From NCBI RefSeq assembly GCF_003062295.1, contig NZ_PYCN01000016.1, forward strand, positions 1-64,000: a DNA stretch of 64,000 bases, given 5' to 3'. Source of the DNA: Bradyrhizobium algeriense. Its GTDB lineage: Bacteria; Pseudomonadota; Alphaproteobacteria; Rhizobiales; Xanthobacteraceae. Below are positions 50,357 through 60,719 of this stretch, piece by piece (positions within the stretch are counted from its first letter, which is position 1; each line of letters begins with the position of its first letter). The position numbers and the translations under genes were made by a program. The notes under the pieces were generated by a model that worked only from the letters and a program-made list of their open reading frames with translations, did no database searches and had not been told where the DNA came from.

Positions 50357-51128
50357 CCGAGGCCGCCGCCTCGCGCAATCGCGGCAGGAAGAATTCGACC
50401 ATCTCGGCCGCGGACACGCGGTCGACATGCGCGCCCATGTTGATGGCGGCGACGATCGTACCGTCATAGCGGCGGACCGGGACGGAGATCGAGCGGAATC
50501 CGGGCTCGGCTTCGCGATCGACCAGCGAATAGCCCTGGGCACGATCGGCGATGATCGTTTTCAGCAGCAGCTTCTTGTCGGTCACCGTGAACGGCGTCAG
50601 CGGCGCAAGGTCCATCTTGTCGAGCGCCACGGCCAGTTCGTCGTCGGGCAATCGTGACAGCAGCACGCGGCCGACCGAGGTGCAGAACGCCGGCAGCCGG
50701 TAGCCGATATCGATGCCCGCAGAAAATATCCGCGTCGGGCTGGCACGGGCGATGAAGACGACGTCGTTGCCGTCGAGGATCGCCATCGACGAAATTTCCT
50801 GCGCCTCGCCCGACAGCCGGTCGAGCGCAGGCTGCAGCACCGAGACGACATGGTTGGAAGCGAGATAGCTTGAAGCCAGCACCAGCACGCGCGGCATCAG
50901 GCGGAACAGCTTGCCGTCGGTGGCGACAAAGCCGGCGCGTTCGAGCGTGAAGAGAATCCGCCGCGCGGTCGCGCGCGGCAGGTCGGCGGCCTTGGCGAGG
51001 TCGCTCAGCGTCATCGGCTGTCGGCTGCCGCCGAACACCTCCAGCACCCGCAGGCCGCGATCGAGGCTTTCGATGAAATCGGTCGCGCCGCGGTTGTCTG
51101 CGTCCCCCACGCGCTTAAGCTTCGGCAT
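50337..51128 (-). CDS. IclR-family transcriptional regulator (PcaR/PobR-like)
   Basis: A 263-residue regulator. The N-terminal helix-turn-helix reads TLSDLAKAADLPRATARRIL, and the C-terminal IclR effector domain includes IDIGYRLPAFCTSVGRVLLS and QGYSLVDREAEPGFRSISVP. PcaR/PobR/CatR relatives control aromatic catabolism. It is divergent from the Rieske oxygenase, 95 bp apart, and is its likely regulator (inference). Confidence 0.87.
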   Translation of the reverse strand: MPKLKRVGDADNRGATDFIESLDRGLRVLEVFGGSRQPMTLSDLAKAADLPRATARRILFTLERAGFVATDGKLFRLMPRVLVLASSYLASNHVVSVLQPALDRLSGEAQEISSMAILDGNDVVFIARASPTRIFSAGIDIGYRLPAFCTSVGRVLLSRLPDDELAVALDKMDLAPLTPFTVTDKKLLLKTIIADRAQGYSLVDREAEPGFRSISVPVRRYDGTIVAAINMGAHVDRVSAAEMVEFFLPRLREAAASVKSMLV

Positions 51129-51222
51129 CGCTGCCTCCATAATCCGCTTGCCTAACGCTCAGCCTACGCTAAAATCGCACAGAAGTTCAATAGGCGAACA
51201 AATCTCCCGGAGACCTCTCGCC

Positions 51223-52581
51223 ATGATGAGCCAGGAAGCGAACGACCTGATTACCCGCACCGGGCGCAAGGACCCCTGCGGCAAGCTGATGCGGATGTAT
51301 TGGCAGCCGGCGGCGCTGGTCGATGAGCTGCAGGGGCCGCGGCCGGTTCGGCCGGTCAAACTGCTCGGCGAAAACCTCGTGCTGTTTCGCGACGAGGGAG
51401 GCCACTACGGCCTGATCGATCGCCACTGCGCACATCGCGGCGCCGACCTCGCCTTCGGCCGGCTGGAGAATGGCGGGCTGCGCTGCGCCTTCCATGGCTG
51501 GCTGTTCGACGTCTCAGGCCAATGCCTGGAAACGCCTGCGGAGCCGAAGGACTCAAAACTGTGCCAGGGCATCAAGCAGCGCTCGTATCCGGTGGTCGAG
51601 AAGAGCGGCATCCTCTGGGCATATTTGGGCGAAGGCGAACCACCGGCGTTTCCGGAGATCGACTGCTTCGTCGCGCCCGACAGCCATACGTTTGCGTTCA
51701 AGGGCCACATCAATTGCAACTGGCTGCAGGCGCTGGAAGTCGGTATCGATCCGGCGCACGCCTCGTTCCTGCACCGCTTCTTCGAGGACGAGGACACTTC
51801 CACTGCCTATGGCAAGCAGTTCCGCGGCGCTTCCGCCGGAAGCGATATGCCGATGACGAAGATTTTGCGCGAATACGACAACCCGATCATCAATGTCGAG
51901 CACACCGAATACGGGCTGCGGCTGATCGCGCTGCGCGAGATCGACGAGGAGCGGACGCATGTGCGCGTCACCAACCAGCTCTTCCCGCACGGCTTCGTGA
52001 TTCCGATGAGCCAGGAGATGACGATCACGCAGTGGCACGTGCCGGTCGATGACGAGAACTGCTACTGGTATGCGATCTTCACCAGCTATTCCGCGCCGGT
52101 CGACAAGAAGAAGATGCGCGACCAGCGGCTCGAATTGTACGAGCTGCCGGATTACAAATCGCGCAAGAACAAGAGCAACGATTACGGTTTCGATCCGCAC
52201 GAGCAGTTAACCGAGACCTATACCGGCATGGGGGTCGACATCAACGTCCACGACCAGTGGGCGGTGGAATCGATGGGCGCGATCCAGGACCGCACCAACG
52301 AGCATTTGGGCACCTCGGACAAGGCGATCGTGCAGTATCGCCGCCTGCTGCGGCAGGAAATCGAAAAGGTGGTCGGCGGCGAGAAGCCGTTCATGTTCCT
52401 GGACAGCGCGCATGCGCGCAGCATCCAGGGTCCGGCCACCATGGACGGCATCGGGCCGACGCGCGGCTGGGAAATCTACTGGATGGAAGTCGACGTCAAA
52501 CGCCGCCGCGGCGCGCCGTGGGCGGCGCCGGTGCCGACCGAGATCGCCGGCAAGATCCGGGCTTTGTCGGCGGCGGAGTGA
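51223..52581 (+). CDS. Rieske non-heme iron oxygenase, alpha subunit (phthalate-oxygenase-like)
   Basis: A 452-residue oxygenase. The Rieske 2Fe-2S motif DRHCAHRGADLAFGRL and CAFHGW fits C-x-H-x(n)-C-x2-H; the mononuclear iron site shows in EVGIDPAHASFLHRF. The single-subunit layout resembles phthalate 4,5-dioxygenase or phenoxybenzoate dioxygenase. No reductase gene is adjacent. Two ATG codons (51223, 51226) are next to CGGAGACC. Substrate unknown; the GS-like gene 139 nt downstream suggests an amine or amide substrate. Confidence 0.88.
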   Translation: MMSQEANDLITRTGRKDPCGKLMRMYWQPAALVDELQGPRPVRPVKLLGENLVLFRDEGGHYGLIDRHCAHRGADLAFGRLENGGLRCAFHGWLFDVSGQCLETPAEPKDSKLCQGIKQRSYPVVEKSGILWAYLGEGEPPAFPEIDCFVAPDSHTFAFKGHINCNWLQALEVGIDPAHASFLHRFFEDEDTSTAYGKQFRGASAGSDMPMTKILREYDNPIINVEHTEYGLRLIALREIDEERTHVRVTNQLFPHGFVIPMSQEMTITQWHVPVDDENCYWYAIFTSYSAPVDKKKMRDQRLELYELPDYKSRKNKSNDYGFDPHEQLTETYTGMGVDINVHDQWAVESMGAIQDRTNEHLGTSDKAIVQYRRLLRQEIEKVVGGEKPFMFLDSAHARSIQGPATMDGIGPTRGWEIYWMEVDVKRRRGAPWAAPVPTEIAGKIRALSAAE

Positions 52582-52591
52582 TGGTCTCTCC

Positions 52592-52671
52592 CCGTCATTG
52601 CGAGCGCAGCGAAGCAATCCATGCCAACGCTTGCGGCACTATGGATTGCTTCGCTGCGCTCGCAATGACGG
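52592..52671. repeat. Interspersed palindromic repeat (CCGTCATTGCGAG family)
   Basis: CCGTCATTGCGAGCGCAGCGAAGCAATCC is inversely repeated as GGATTGCTTCGCTGCGCTCGCAATGACGG. Related copies lie at 54178-54262 and, shortened, at 6957-6994. It lies between the oxygenase and the GS-like gene. Confidence 0.92.
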
Positions 52672-52720
52672 TCGATATAGCAATTTCAATTGTTCAATTC
52701 AGACTCGCGGGAGTGACGCG

Positions 52721-54157
52721 TTGAGTTTTGTGAAACGTCACGGGCTGTGGTCGAAAGAGCAGGAAGAGGCGGCTAGCCGCCTGCGCAAAATCGTCGAGGA
52801 GCAGAAGCTCGAAGTCGTCAGGCTGTCATTCCCCGACCAGCACGGCATCCTTCGCGGCAAGACGCTGGTGGCCAGCGAAGCGCTGGCGTCGCTGGAGAGC
52901 GGCTGCTCCATCACCACCACGATGCTGGCCAAGGACACCTCGCACAAGACGGTGTTCCCGGTGTTCACGGCCGGCGGCGGCTTCGGCATGAAGGAGATGG
53001 AGGGCGCCGCCGATGTGCTGATGGTGGCTGACCCAACCACGTTTCGCGTGCTGCCATGGGCACCGACCACCGGCTGGCTGCTGTGCGATCTCTATTTCAG
53101 CGACGGCCGCCCGGTGCCGTTCGCCACGCGCCATCTCTATCGCAAGGTGCTCGATCAACTGGGAAGCCGCGGCTACGATTTCGTCGCGGGCCTTGAGGTC
53201 GAATTCCATCTCTTCAAGCTCGACGACGCGCACATGGCGCCGGAGGATGCCGGCCAGCCCGGGCGCCCCCCTTCCGTGAGCCTGCTCTCGCACGGCTATC
53301 AATACCTGACCGAGCAGCGCTACGACCAGATGGAGCCGGCGCTGGAAATCATCCGGCGCGACGTGCTGGCGCTCGGCCTGCCCTTGCGGTCGGTCGAGGT
53401 CGAGTTCGGCCCGAGCCAGTGCGAATTCACCTTCCAGCCCACCAAGGGACTGACGCCCGCCGACAACATGGTGCTGTTTCGGTCCGCCGTGAAGCAGATC
53501 GCCCGCCGCCACGGTTATCACGCCACCTTCATGTGCCGGCCGAAACTGCCCAATGTATTTGCCTCCGGCTGGCACCTGCACCAATCGCTGGTGTCGCGCG
53601 CGAACGGTGAGAACGCGTTCATGACGAAGGCTGCCGGCGAAGCGCTGAGCGAGTTCGGCCAGGCCTATCTCGCAGGGTTGCTGGAGCACGCCCGCGCGTC
53701 CACCGTGTTCACGACCCCCACCATCAACGGCTACAAGCGCTACCGCTCCTACTCGCTGGCGCCGGACCGCGCGATATGGGGCCGCGACAACCGCGGCGTC
53801 ATGATCCGCGTGCTCGGCGGCCCGGGCGATAGCGCAACGCGGCTGGAAAACCGCATCGGCGAGCCCGCGGCCAATCCCTATCTCTACATGGCCTCGCAGA
53901 TTCTATCAGGACTTGATGGCGTCGATCGCAAGCTAGATCCGGGACCGTCGGCGGATACGCCATATGAGACCAAGGCTGCGCTGCTGCCGAAGAGTCTTCG
54001 CGAGGCGGTGTTCGCGCTGCAGGACGATCCGTTCTTTCGGCAGGCGCTGGGCGCGGAGTTCGTCGATTATTACGTCCACATCAAGAACGCGGAGATCGAG
54101 CGGTTTCAGGCCGAGGTGTCGGATTGGGAGCACCGCGAGTATTTCGAGATGTTTTGA
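52721..54157 (+). CDS. Glutamine-synthetase-like ligase (catabolic type)
   Basis: A 478-residue protein of the GS family. The beta-grasp N-terminal part has RLSFPDQHGILRGKT, and the catalytic domain has the metal ligand region AGLEVEFHLF, then ASGWHLHQSL and RLENRIGEPAANPYLYMA. I propose the TTG at 52721 (GGGAG upstream), because no ATG precedes the family N-terminus closely. Non-canonical GS proteins gamma-glutamylate amines such as putrescine or aniline. With the oxygenase upstream, an amine substrate is likely but unproven. Confidence 0.82.
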   Translation: MSFVKRHGLWSKEQEEAASRLRKIVEEQKLEVVRLSFPDQHGILRGKTLVASEALASLESGCSITTTMLAKDTSHKTVFPVFTAGGGFGMKEMEGAADVLMVADPTTFRVLPWAPTTGWLLCDLYFSDGRPVPFATRHLYRKVLDQLGSRGYDFVAGLEVEFHLFKLDDAHMAPEDAGQPGRPPSVSLLSHGYQYLTEQRYDQMEPALEIIRRDVLALGLPLRSVEVEFGPSQCEFTFQPTKGLTPADNMVLFRSAVKQIARRHGYHATFMCRPKLPNVFASGWHLHQSLVSRANGENAFMTKAAGEALSEFGQAYLAGLLEHARASTVFTTPTINGYKRYRSYSLAPDRAIWGRDNRGVMIRVLGGPGDSATRLENRIGEPAANPYLYMASQILSGLDGVDRKLDPGPSADTPYETKAALLPKSLREAVFALQDDPFFRQALGAEFVDYYVHIKNAEIERFQAEVSDWEHREYFEMF

Positions 54158-54177
54158 GGGCCCCAAACCTCTCCGCT

Positions 54178-54262
54178 CGTCATTGCGAGAAGCGAAGCGA
54201 CGAAGCAATCCATGCCCCAGCGAGCGGATAGATGGATGGCTTCGCTGCGCTCGCAATGACGG
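54178..54262. repeat. Interspersed palindromic repeat, second CGTCATTGCGAG copy
   Basis: CGTCATTGCGAGAAGCGAAGCGACGAAGCAATCC at the left and GGCTTCGCTGCGCTCGCAATGACGG at the right. It lies between the convergent GS-like gene and livF, next to the repeat at 54278. Confidence 0.85.
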
Positions 54263-54277
54263 TGCGTAATCAAACAC

Positions 54278-54383
54278 CCGTCATTCCGGGATGGTCCGAA
54301 GGACCAGACCCGGAATCTCGAGATTCTCCGATGCGCAATTGCGCATCGTAGTTCGATGCTAACGCATCGCCCCGGAATGACGG
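54278..54383. repeat. Interspersed palindromic repeat, second CCGTCATTCCGGG copy
   Basis: Same arms and GCGCAATTGCGC core as 3812-3938. It lies directly after the previous repeat, so two repeat families stand back to back at this convergent junction. Confidence 0.9.
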
Positions 54384-54389
54384 TCAGGC

Positions 54390-55095
<706 letters not shown>

Positions 55096-55103
<8 letters not shown>

Positions 55104-55863
55104 GACCGACCACCACATGCTGGTCGCCGAGATAGGCGCGCTTCACTTCCTCATTGCTCCGGATCGCGTCGGGATCGCCGGAGGCGATGACGCGGCCATA
55201 GACCAGCACCGTGATGCGGTCGGCGAGCGCGAACACCGCTTCCATGTCGTGTTCGACCAGCACGATCGTGACTTCCTTCCGCAGTTCCTTCAACAGCGCC
55301 ACCATGCGCGCGGATTCGGTGACGCCGAGTCCGGCCATCGGCTCGTCGAGCAGCAGCAATTGCGGCTTTGTGGCAAGCGCCACCGCGAGCTCCAGCTCGC
55401 GCTGTTCGCCGTGGCTTAATTCGGACACCGGCACGTCGGCGCGTTTCGCAAGCCCTACCCGCGTTAGCGCCGCCTGCGCTGCGTCGCGCAGATGCCTCTC
55501 CTTGCGCGCGCTGCCCCAGAATCGGAACGAGTGTCCGTCATGCGCCTGGGCTGCGAGCGCGACATTGTCGGCGGCCGTGAAGTCCGGCAGCAGCGAGGTG
55601 ATCTGGAACGAGCGCGCCAGGCCGAGCCGGCTGCGTTGATAGGACGGCAGCCGGGTGACGTCACGGCCGGCAAAATGAACCGTGCCGGAATTCGGCATCA
55701 ATTGACCGGTCAACTGGCTGATCAGCGTGGTCTTGCCAGCCCCGTTGGGGCCGATGATGGCGTGCAGTTCGCCCGGCAACACGTCGAGCGATAGATTGTC
55801 GGTGGCCTTGATGCCACCAAAGCTGCGGACCAGGTTTTCGACGCGGAGCAAGGGTTCAGCCAC
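55096..55863 (-). CDS. livG: Branched-chain amino acid-type ABC transporter ATP-binding protein (LivG)
   Basis: A 255-residue ATPase with Walker A GPNGAGKTT, signature LSHGEQRELELAVAL, Walker B LLLLDEPMAGLG and His in LVEHDMEAV. The tail GDPDAIRSNEEVKRAYLG is typical of LivG. Overlaps livM at the start and livF at the end. Confidence 0.93.
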
Positions 55864-56803
55864 GGCTCAACCTCCCGAGCACGCCCATGATGCCGCCGCG
55901 CGCGAACAGCACGATCAGCAGCAACAGCGGGCCCATGATCAACGCCCAGTATTCGGTGAATTGCGACAGGACTTCTTCCAGCAGGAGGAACACGATGGTG
56001 CCGAGCACCGGCCCGAACAGCGAGCCCATGCCGCCGAACACCACCATCACCATGAGTTCGCCCGAGCGGGTCCAATACATCCCGGCCGGGCTGATGAAGT
56101 CGGTATTGTTGGCAAGAAGTGCGCCGGCGAGGCCGCAGATCGTGCCGGAGATGACGAAACAGACGAGACGATATCTATTGGCATGAAAGCCGATTGCCTG
56201 CATGCGCTGCTCGTTGGAACGGACGCCCTGCACCACCATGCCGAAGCGCGAATTGATGATGCGCCAGATCAGATAGACTCCGCCGAACAGGCAGCCGAGG
56301 CAGAGGTAATAGAACTGCACGCGGTTCGACAAGTCGATCAGGCCGCCGAAAGTGCTGCGCTTGTAGATGGTGAGGCCGTCGTCGCCACCATAGCGCGAGA
56401 GACCCGAGGCGATGTAATAGGCCATCTGCGCGAAGGCGAGCGTGATCATGATGAAATAGACGCCGCGGGTGCGCAGACTGAGCGCGCCGATCACAAGCGC
56501 ATACAGCGCCGACGCCGCCAGCGCCACCGGCCACTGGATGAAGCCGGAGCCGATGCCCTCATAGGCGAGGATGCCCACCGCATAGCCGCCGATGCCGAGA
56601 TAGGCGGCATGGCCAAAACTCATCATGCCGCCATAGCCCATGATGAGGTTGAGGCTGGCGGCGGCGAGCGCAAAGATGACGATGCGGGTGAACAGCGTCA
56701 GGATGAAGATGTTGCCGGTCAGCGCCGAGTAAAGCGGCAGCAGCAGCAGGCCAAGCGCGACGAGCGCCACGACGACGTTACGGACGTTGAGTTGAGATTT
56801 CAT
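55856..56803 (-). CDS. livM: Branched-chain amino acid-type ABC permease (LivM)
   Basis: A 315-residue inner-membrane permease with about eight helices; family phrase LIMGYGGMMSFGHAAYLGIG and the coupling segment RSNEQRMQAIGFHANRYRL. Its start overlaps the livH stop by 4 bp. Forms a heterodimer with LivH. Confidence 0.92.
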   Translation of the reverse strand: MKSQLNVRNVVVALVALGLLLLPLYSALTGNIFILTLFTRIVIFALAAASLNLIMGYGGMMSFGHAAYLGIGGYAVGILAYEGIGSGFIQWPVALAASALYALVIGALSLRTRGVYFIMITLAFAQMAYYIASGLSRYGGDDGLTIYKRSTFGGLIDLSNRVQFYYLCLGCLFGGVYLIWRIINSRFGMVVQGVRSNEQRMQAIGFHANRYRLVCFVISGTICGLAGALLANNTDFISPAGMYWTRSGELMVMVVFGGMGSLFGPVLGTIVFLLLEEVLSQFTEYWALIMGPLLLLIVLFARGGIMGVLGRLSRG

Positions 56804-57717
56804 CGCTTGGCGGCCGGAAACAGCCCCTCCGGCCGCACGACGAGCACAATCGCCATCAGCAGATAGATCAGCATCGAGGACAATGCGGGTGCCGCGGTGG
56901 AGGCTGCGGCGGAACTCAACACCATGCGCAGCAGATCCGGCAGGAAGGCACGCCCGAGCGTATCGATCATGCCGACGAAGATCGCGGCCAGAAATGCGCC
57001 GCGGATCGAGCCGATGCCGCCGATGACGATGACGACGAAGGCAAGGATGAGAATGTTCTCGCCCATGCCGATCTGCACGGTGAGGATCGGCGCCTGCATC
57101 AACCCGGCAAGGCCGGCGAGCGCGGCGCCTAACCCGAACACCAGCGTAAACAGCAGTTTGATGTTGATGCCGAGCGCGCCGATCATTTCGCGGTTCGAAG
57201 CGCCGGCGCGGATCAGCATGCCGATGCGGGTCCGCATGACGACGATATAAAGCAGCGCCGCGACCGCCAGCGCGACCACGATGATCGACAGCCGATAGGC
57301 CGGATAGAACACGCCGGGGACGATCTGCACCGGCACGGTCAGCCAGGCCGGCAGCGGCAGCGACAAGCCGGCCGGGCCCCAGATCAGCCGTACCGCGTCG
57401 TTGAAGAAAAGAATCAGCCCGAAGGTCGCCAGCACCTGGTCGAGATGGTCGCGGCCGTAGAGATGCCGGAGCGCGATGAATTCGAGCGCGATGCCCAGCA
57501 GCAACGTGGCGCCGAGCGCCAGCAGGATGCCGAGCACAAAACTGTTCGTCCAGGCCACGAAGGTGGCGGCGAAATAGGCGCCCATCATATAGAGCGAGCC
57601 GTGCGCCAGATTGACGAAATCCATGATGCCGAACACCAGCGTCAAGCCGGCTGCCAGCAAAAACAGCAGCAGGCCGAACTGCAGGCCGTTCAGCGATTGT
57701 TCTACGAGGACGAGCAT
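56800..57717 (-). CDS. livH: Branched-chain amino acid-type ABC permease (LivH)
   Basis: A 305-residue permease with about eight helices. Typical phrases are FGIMDFVNLAHGSLYMMGAY and the coupling loop RAGASNREMIGALGINI. It precedes livM. 147 bp separate it from the binding-protein gene upstream; I see no gene in that gap. Confidence 0.92.
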   Translation of the reverse strand: MLVLVEQSLNGLQFGLLLFLLAAGLTLVFGIMDFVNLAHGSLYMMGAYFAATFVAWTNSFVLGILLALGATLLLGIALEFIALRHLYGRDHLDQVLATFGLILFFNDAVRLIWGPAGLSLPLPAWLTVPVQIVPGVFYPAYRLSIIVVALAVAALLYIVVMRTRIGMLIRAGASNREMIGALGINIKLLFTLVFGLGAALAGLAGLMQAPILTVQIGMGENILILAFVVIVIGGIGSIRGAFLAAIFVGMIDTLGRAFLPDLLRMVLSSAAASTAAPALSSMLIYLLMAIVLVVRPEGLFPAAKR

Positions 57718-57864
57718 GGATCCCTAAACTCTAGGCCTAACAAAACAGCGGCAGCACATCTGCGCCGCCGCCATTTTCTTGTTGGGCGGATGATCTGTCG
57801 CAAACCACCCCCGGGTCAAGCCCGAGGGCGTATCCGCGAGATCATGCACCGGCCATGCCAACCA

Positions 57865-59040
57865 TCACTTCTTCATCGGACATTTGTCGGCGAAGCGGTC
57901 CTGGTCGTCCTTGACGATGGTGGCCACCGTCTTGAGCGCGAGCTGGCCGTCGGCGTCCTTGACCACGTCCTGCAGGTAGAAATTCTGGATCGGGATGTGG
58001 TTGTTGCCGTACTTGAACGGACCGCGCACCGACTTGAAGTTGGCCTTCTCCATCTCGGCCTTCATCTCGTCCTTCTTCGAGGTATCGCCCTTTACGGCGA
58101 TAACCGCGCTGTTGATCAGGTTCGCGGCGTCATAGGACTGCGCGCCGTAGAAGGTCGGGCGCAGTCCAGTATACTTCTTGCGGTAGTCTTCGACGAACTT
58201 CTTGTTCTCGGCGTTCGGCAAATCGTTGACCCATTGCTGCGCGCCGGGAACGCCGAGCGCGTTTTCCTTTTGCAGCGGCAATGACAACTCGTCGATGGTG
58301 AAGGCCGTATAGAGCGGAATCTGCGCCTTGATGCCGGCCTGCGCATACTGATTGAGGAACTGCACGCCGGCAGCGCCCGGATAGAACACGAAGATCGACT
58401 CGGCCTTGGAGTTCTTGGCCTTGGTGAGTTCGGCGGAGAAGTCGAGCTGGCTCGGCCACACCGTGTATTCCTCGCCCACGACCTGGCCCTTGAACGTGCT
58501 CTTGACGCCGGCCAGCATGTCCTTGCCCGCCGCATAGTTCGGGCCGATCAGGAACACCGACTTGACGCCCTTCTGGTTCATGTAGGTGCCGACCGCCTGC
58601 GGGGTCTGATCGTTCTGCCAGGAGGTCGAGAACACGTAGGGCGAACAGAGTTCGCCGGCGAGCTGCGAGGGCCCGGCATTGGCCGAGATCAGGAAGGTTT
58701 TTGAATCGACCGCGGTCTTGAGCGAGGCCAGCAGCACGTTCGACCAGATATAGCCGGCAATGAAATCGACCTTGTCGGACTGGATCAGCTTTTCGGTCTT
58801 CTGCTTGCCCACATCAGGCTTCTGGCCGTCGTCCTCATAGATCACCTCGACGGGCTTGCCGCCCATCTTGCGGCCGAGATGGTCCAGCGCCAGCTCGAAC
58901 GAGTTGCGCATGTCGTTGCCGATTACAGCGGTCGGGCCACTGAAGGTCGAAACAAAGCCGATCTTGATGGTATCGCCTGCGAACGCCGTCTGCGTCAGCG
59001 TCAAAACGGTTGCGCCCGCCAGCCAGAATGCCTTTTTCAT
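57865..59040 (-). CDS. ABC transporter substrate-binding protein of the Liv/aromatic type
   Basis: A 391-residue periplasmic type I receptor with signal peptide (LAGATVLTLTQTAFA). It begins GDTIKIGFVSTFSGPTAVIG and has ANAGPSQLAGELCSPYVFST. Relatives bind amino acids, amides or aromatic acids. It is the first gene of its Liv operon. Location opposite the Rieske/GS-like unit suggests uptake of that unit's substrate (inference). The last residues DKCPMKK end the protein with a Cys. Confidence 0.87.
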   Translation of the reverse strand: MKKAFWLAGATVLTLTQTAFAGDTIKIGFVSTFSGPTAVIGNDMRNSFELALDHLGRKMGGKPVEVIYEDDGQKPDVGKQKTEKLIQSDKVDFIAGYIWSNVLLASLKTAVDSKTFLISANAGPSQLAGELCSPYVFSTSWQNDQTPQAVGTYMNQKGVKSVFLIGPNYAAGKDMLAGVKSTFKGQVVGEEYTVWPSQLDFSAELTKAKNSKAESIFVFYPGAAGVQFLNQYAQAGIKAQIPLYTAFTIDELSLPLQKENALGVPGAQQWVNDLPNAENKKFVEDYRKKYTGLRPTFYGAQSYDAANLINSAVIAVKGDTSKKDEMKAEMEKANFKSVRGPFKYGNNHIPIQNFYLQDVVKDADGQLALKTVATIVKDDQDRFADKCPMKK

Positions 59041-59291
59041 AATCACTCCCCTCCTCGTTATCGAACCAGACCCGGTCGACCGGGCGACCGGGCTTGTCTC
59101 GCACGCCTCATTATCAGGTGAGGTATTTTGTGCGCGAAATCGCTGGTCTGCGGCAAGCATGAACCGCCGGCCCGGCTTTGGACCTTCGGCTCATGCCCCC
59201 GATGGCCTGCACCATAATTCGCGGATGGCAGGGATGGCAAGAACTATAGTTCCGGTTGCCGGGGCAACAATTGTCGCACGTGGCGAGCGGT

Positions 59292-60179
59292 TCAGACCGA
59301 ATATTCCGCGCCGTCGATCGCGTACGCCGCATGGCGGAAATCACGGATGGTCGCGACCTTGCCGGCCGCCCATCCCAGCAGCATGAAGTATTTCGGGGCC
59401 CCATCAAGCTCGTTCGGGTCGAACACTAGAATAGCGGGATGTCCCTCCACCAGGCCCGGCACGAGACGCCAGTCGCTCACCTTGGCGTAATTGCCAAAAT
59501 AGCGGGATACCTCGGCCTTGCCGTTCAAGCGGGACTTGCTGACGAGATCGAGCCGCACGTCGTCCGCGATCATCGCGCGGATCGCGTCGAAATCGCGCGC
59601 GTTGAAATGAGCGACATAGGCGCCGAGGCGCGCGCGATCGGCATCCGATAATCTCTGTTGCGGCGTGTCCTCCGGCTCATCGGCGATTTCGCGCAACTGC
59701 GTGCGGCCGCGATGCAGCGCGGCCTTGGCCGCCGGCAGGCTGCACGCCATGATTTCGCAGATCTCGTTAAGCGAGCAGCCGAGCACGTCCATCAGGATCA
59801 CGCTTGAGCGCTGCGCCACCGGCAGGCGCATGAAGGTGCGCAAGGAGGTGGCGGCGATCTGGCGGCTCGCCACGGCATCGAGCTGGTCAACCATCATGTC
59901 CACCTCCTCCACCGATCGCAGCGCCTCCTGCCGGTGGCGCCGGCGCAGGAAATCCAGCGCCGTGTTGTGCGCGATCCGGAACAGCCAGCCCTCGGGATTG
60001 CCGATGTTGCCGGCGGCGGCATGCGCCTCCACCGCCTTGATCAGCGCGTCCTGCAGCACATCCTCGCCGTCGATGACCGAGCCGACCATGCGCGCGCAAT
60101 AGCGATGCAGCCTTGGCCGCATCGCGACCAGCAGGCGTTCGATGTCGAAAGCGGCGGACGACTCGGGCACAACTGTCAT
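59292..60179 (-). CDS. ECF sigma factor with SnoaL-like C-terminal domain
   Basis: A 295-residue sigma-70-family protein. Region 2: LHRYCARMVGSVIDGEDVLQ and WLFRIAHNTALDFLRRR; region 4: LPVAQRSSVILMDVLGCSLN and AAKAALHRGRTQLR. From about 175 a SnoaL-like/NTF2-fold tail follows (VAHFNARDFDAIRAMIADDV...). Such ECF proteins use the tail in place of, or along with, an anti-sigma factor. It is followed by a small gene on the same strand. Confidence 0.88.
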   Translation of the reverse strand: MTVVPESSAAFDIERLLVAMRPRLHRYCARMVGSVIDGEDVLQDALIKAVEAHAAAGNIGNPEGWLFRIAHNTALDFLRRRHRQEALRSVEEVDMMVDQLDAVASRQIAATSLRTFMRLPVAQRSSVILMDVLGCSLNEICEIMACSLPAAKAALHRGRTQLREIADEPEDTPQQRLSDADRARLGAYVAHFNARDFDAIRAMIADDVRLDLVSKSRLNGKAEVSRYFGNYAKVSDWRLVPGLVEGHPAILVFDPNELDGAPKYFMLLGWAAGKVATIRDFRHAAYAIDGAEYSV

Positions 60180-60199
60180 TCTGCCTCCGGCAAGCGGGT

Positions 60200-60508
60200 T
60201 CAGTTCTCGCCCAGCATGCGATAATTGCCGACGACGGTGGCGCCCTTAGGCAGCGGCGGTTCGACGCAACGCTCCCGAATGCCGTTCTGGAATGCCGCGA
60301 ACGCCGGCAGCTTCGGCAACGGGCTCGCGCCGTCATCGGCGGCGGTCTCGACGACGTGGATGAAGGTGTCGTCCTCCAGCCGCAGCGACATATAACGCAG
60401 GCCTTCCGGCTGCGCCGCCTTCAGTTCCGCAAACACCGCCGCGACCAGTTCGGCATTCCTGTCGGTCATTTCCGGCTTTGTCCTGTATCTTACCACGGTC
60501 CGTCGCAT
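60200..60508 (-). CDS. Small protein before the ECF sigma gene
   Basis: A 102-residue protein: MRRTVVRYRTKPEMTDRNAE then LRYMSLRLEDDTFIHVVETA. It has the look of an antibiotic-biosynthesis-monooxygenase (dimeric alpha/beta barrel) fold, but this is uncertain. The ATG at 60508 has GAGGAGAAG upstream. It lies 20 nt before the sigma factor gene, so they form an operon. Confidence 0.7.
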   Translation of the reverse strand: MRRTVVRYRTKPEMTDRNAELVAAVFAELKAAQPEGLRYMSLRLEDDTFIHVVETAADDGASPLPKLPAFAAFQNGIRERCVEPPLPKGATVVGNYRMLGEN

Positions 60509-60719
60509 GGGCTTCTCCTCGTTGGCGGCTGCAAAGGCAGCGCTTCGATCCCAAGGACGTTTGGAACCAGCCAAAGGATGCGGGCCCGGAAAATCTTTTT
60601 GGGGCCTGTGCGCGATATGCTTTCGCTATCGATCGATTAGCAATCGCGTCTTGGACCGGAGGCGCAAAATGGCTACATAATCCAATGTGTTGAATGATCC
60701 GAAACCGGGGTTGCATGCC

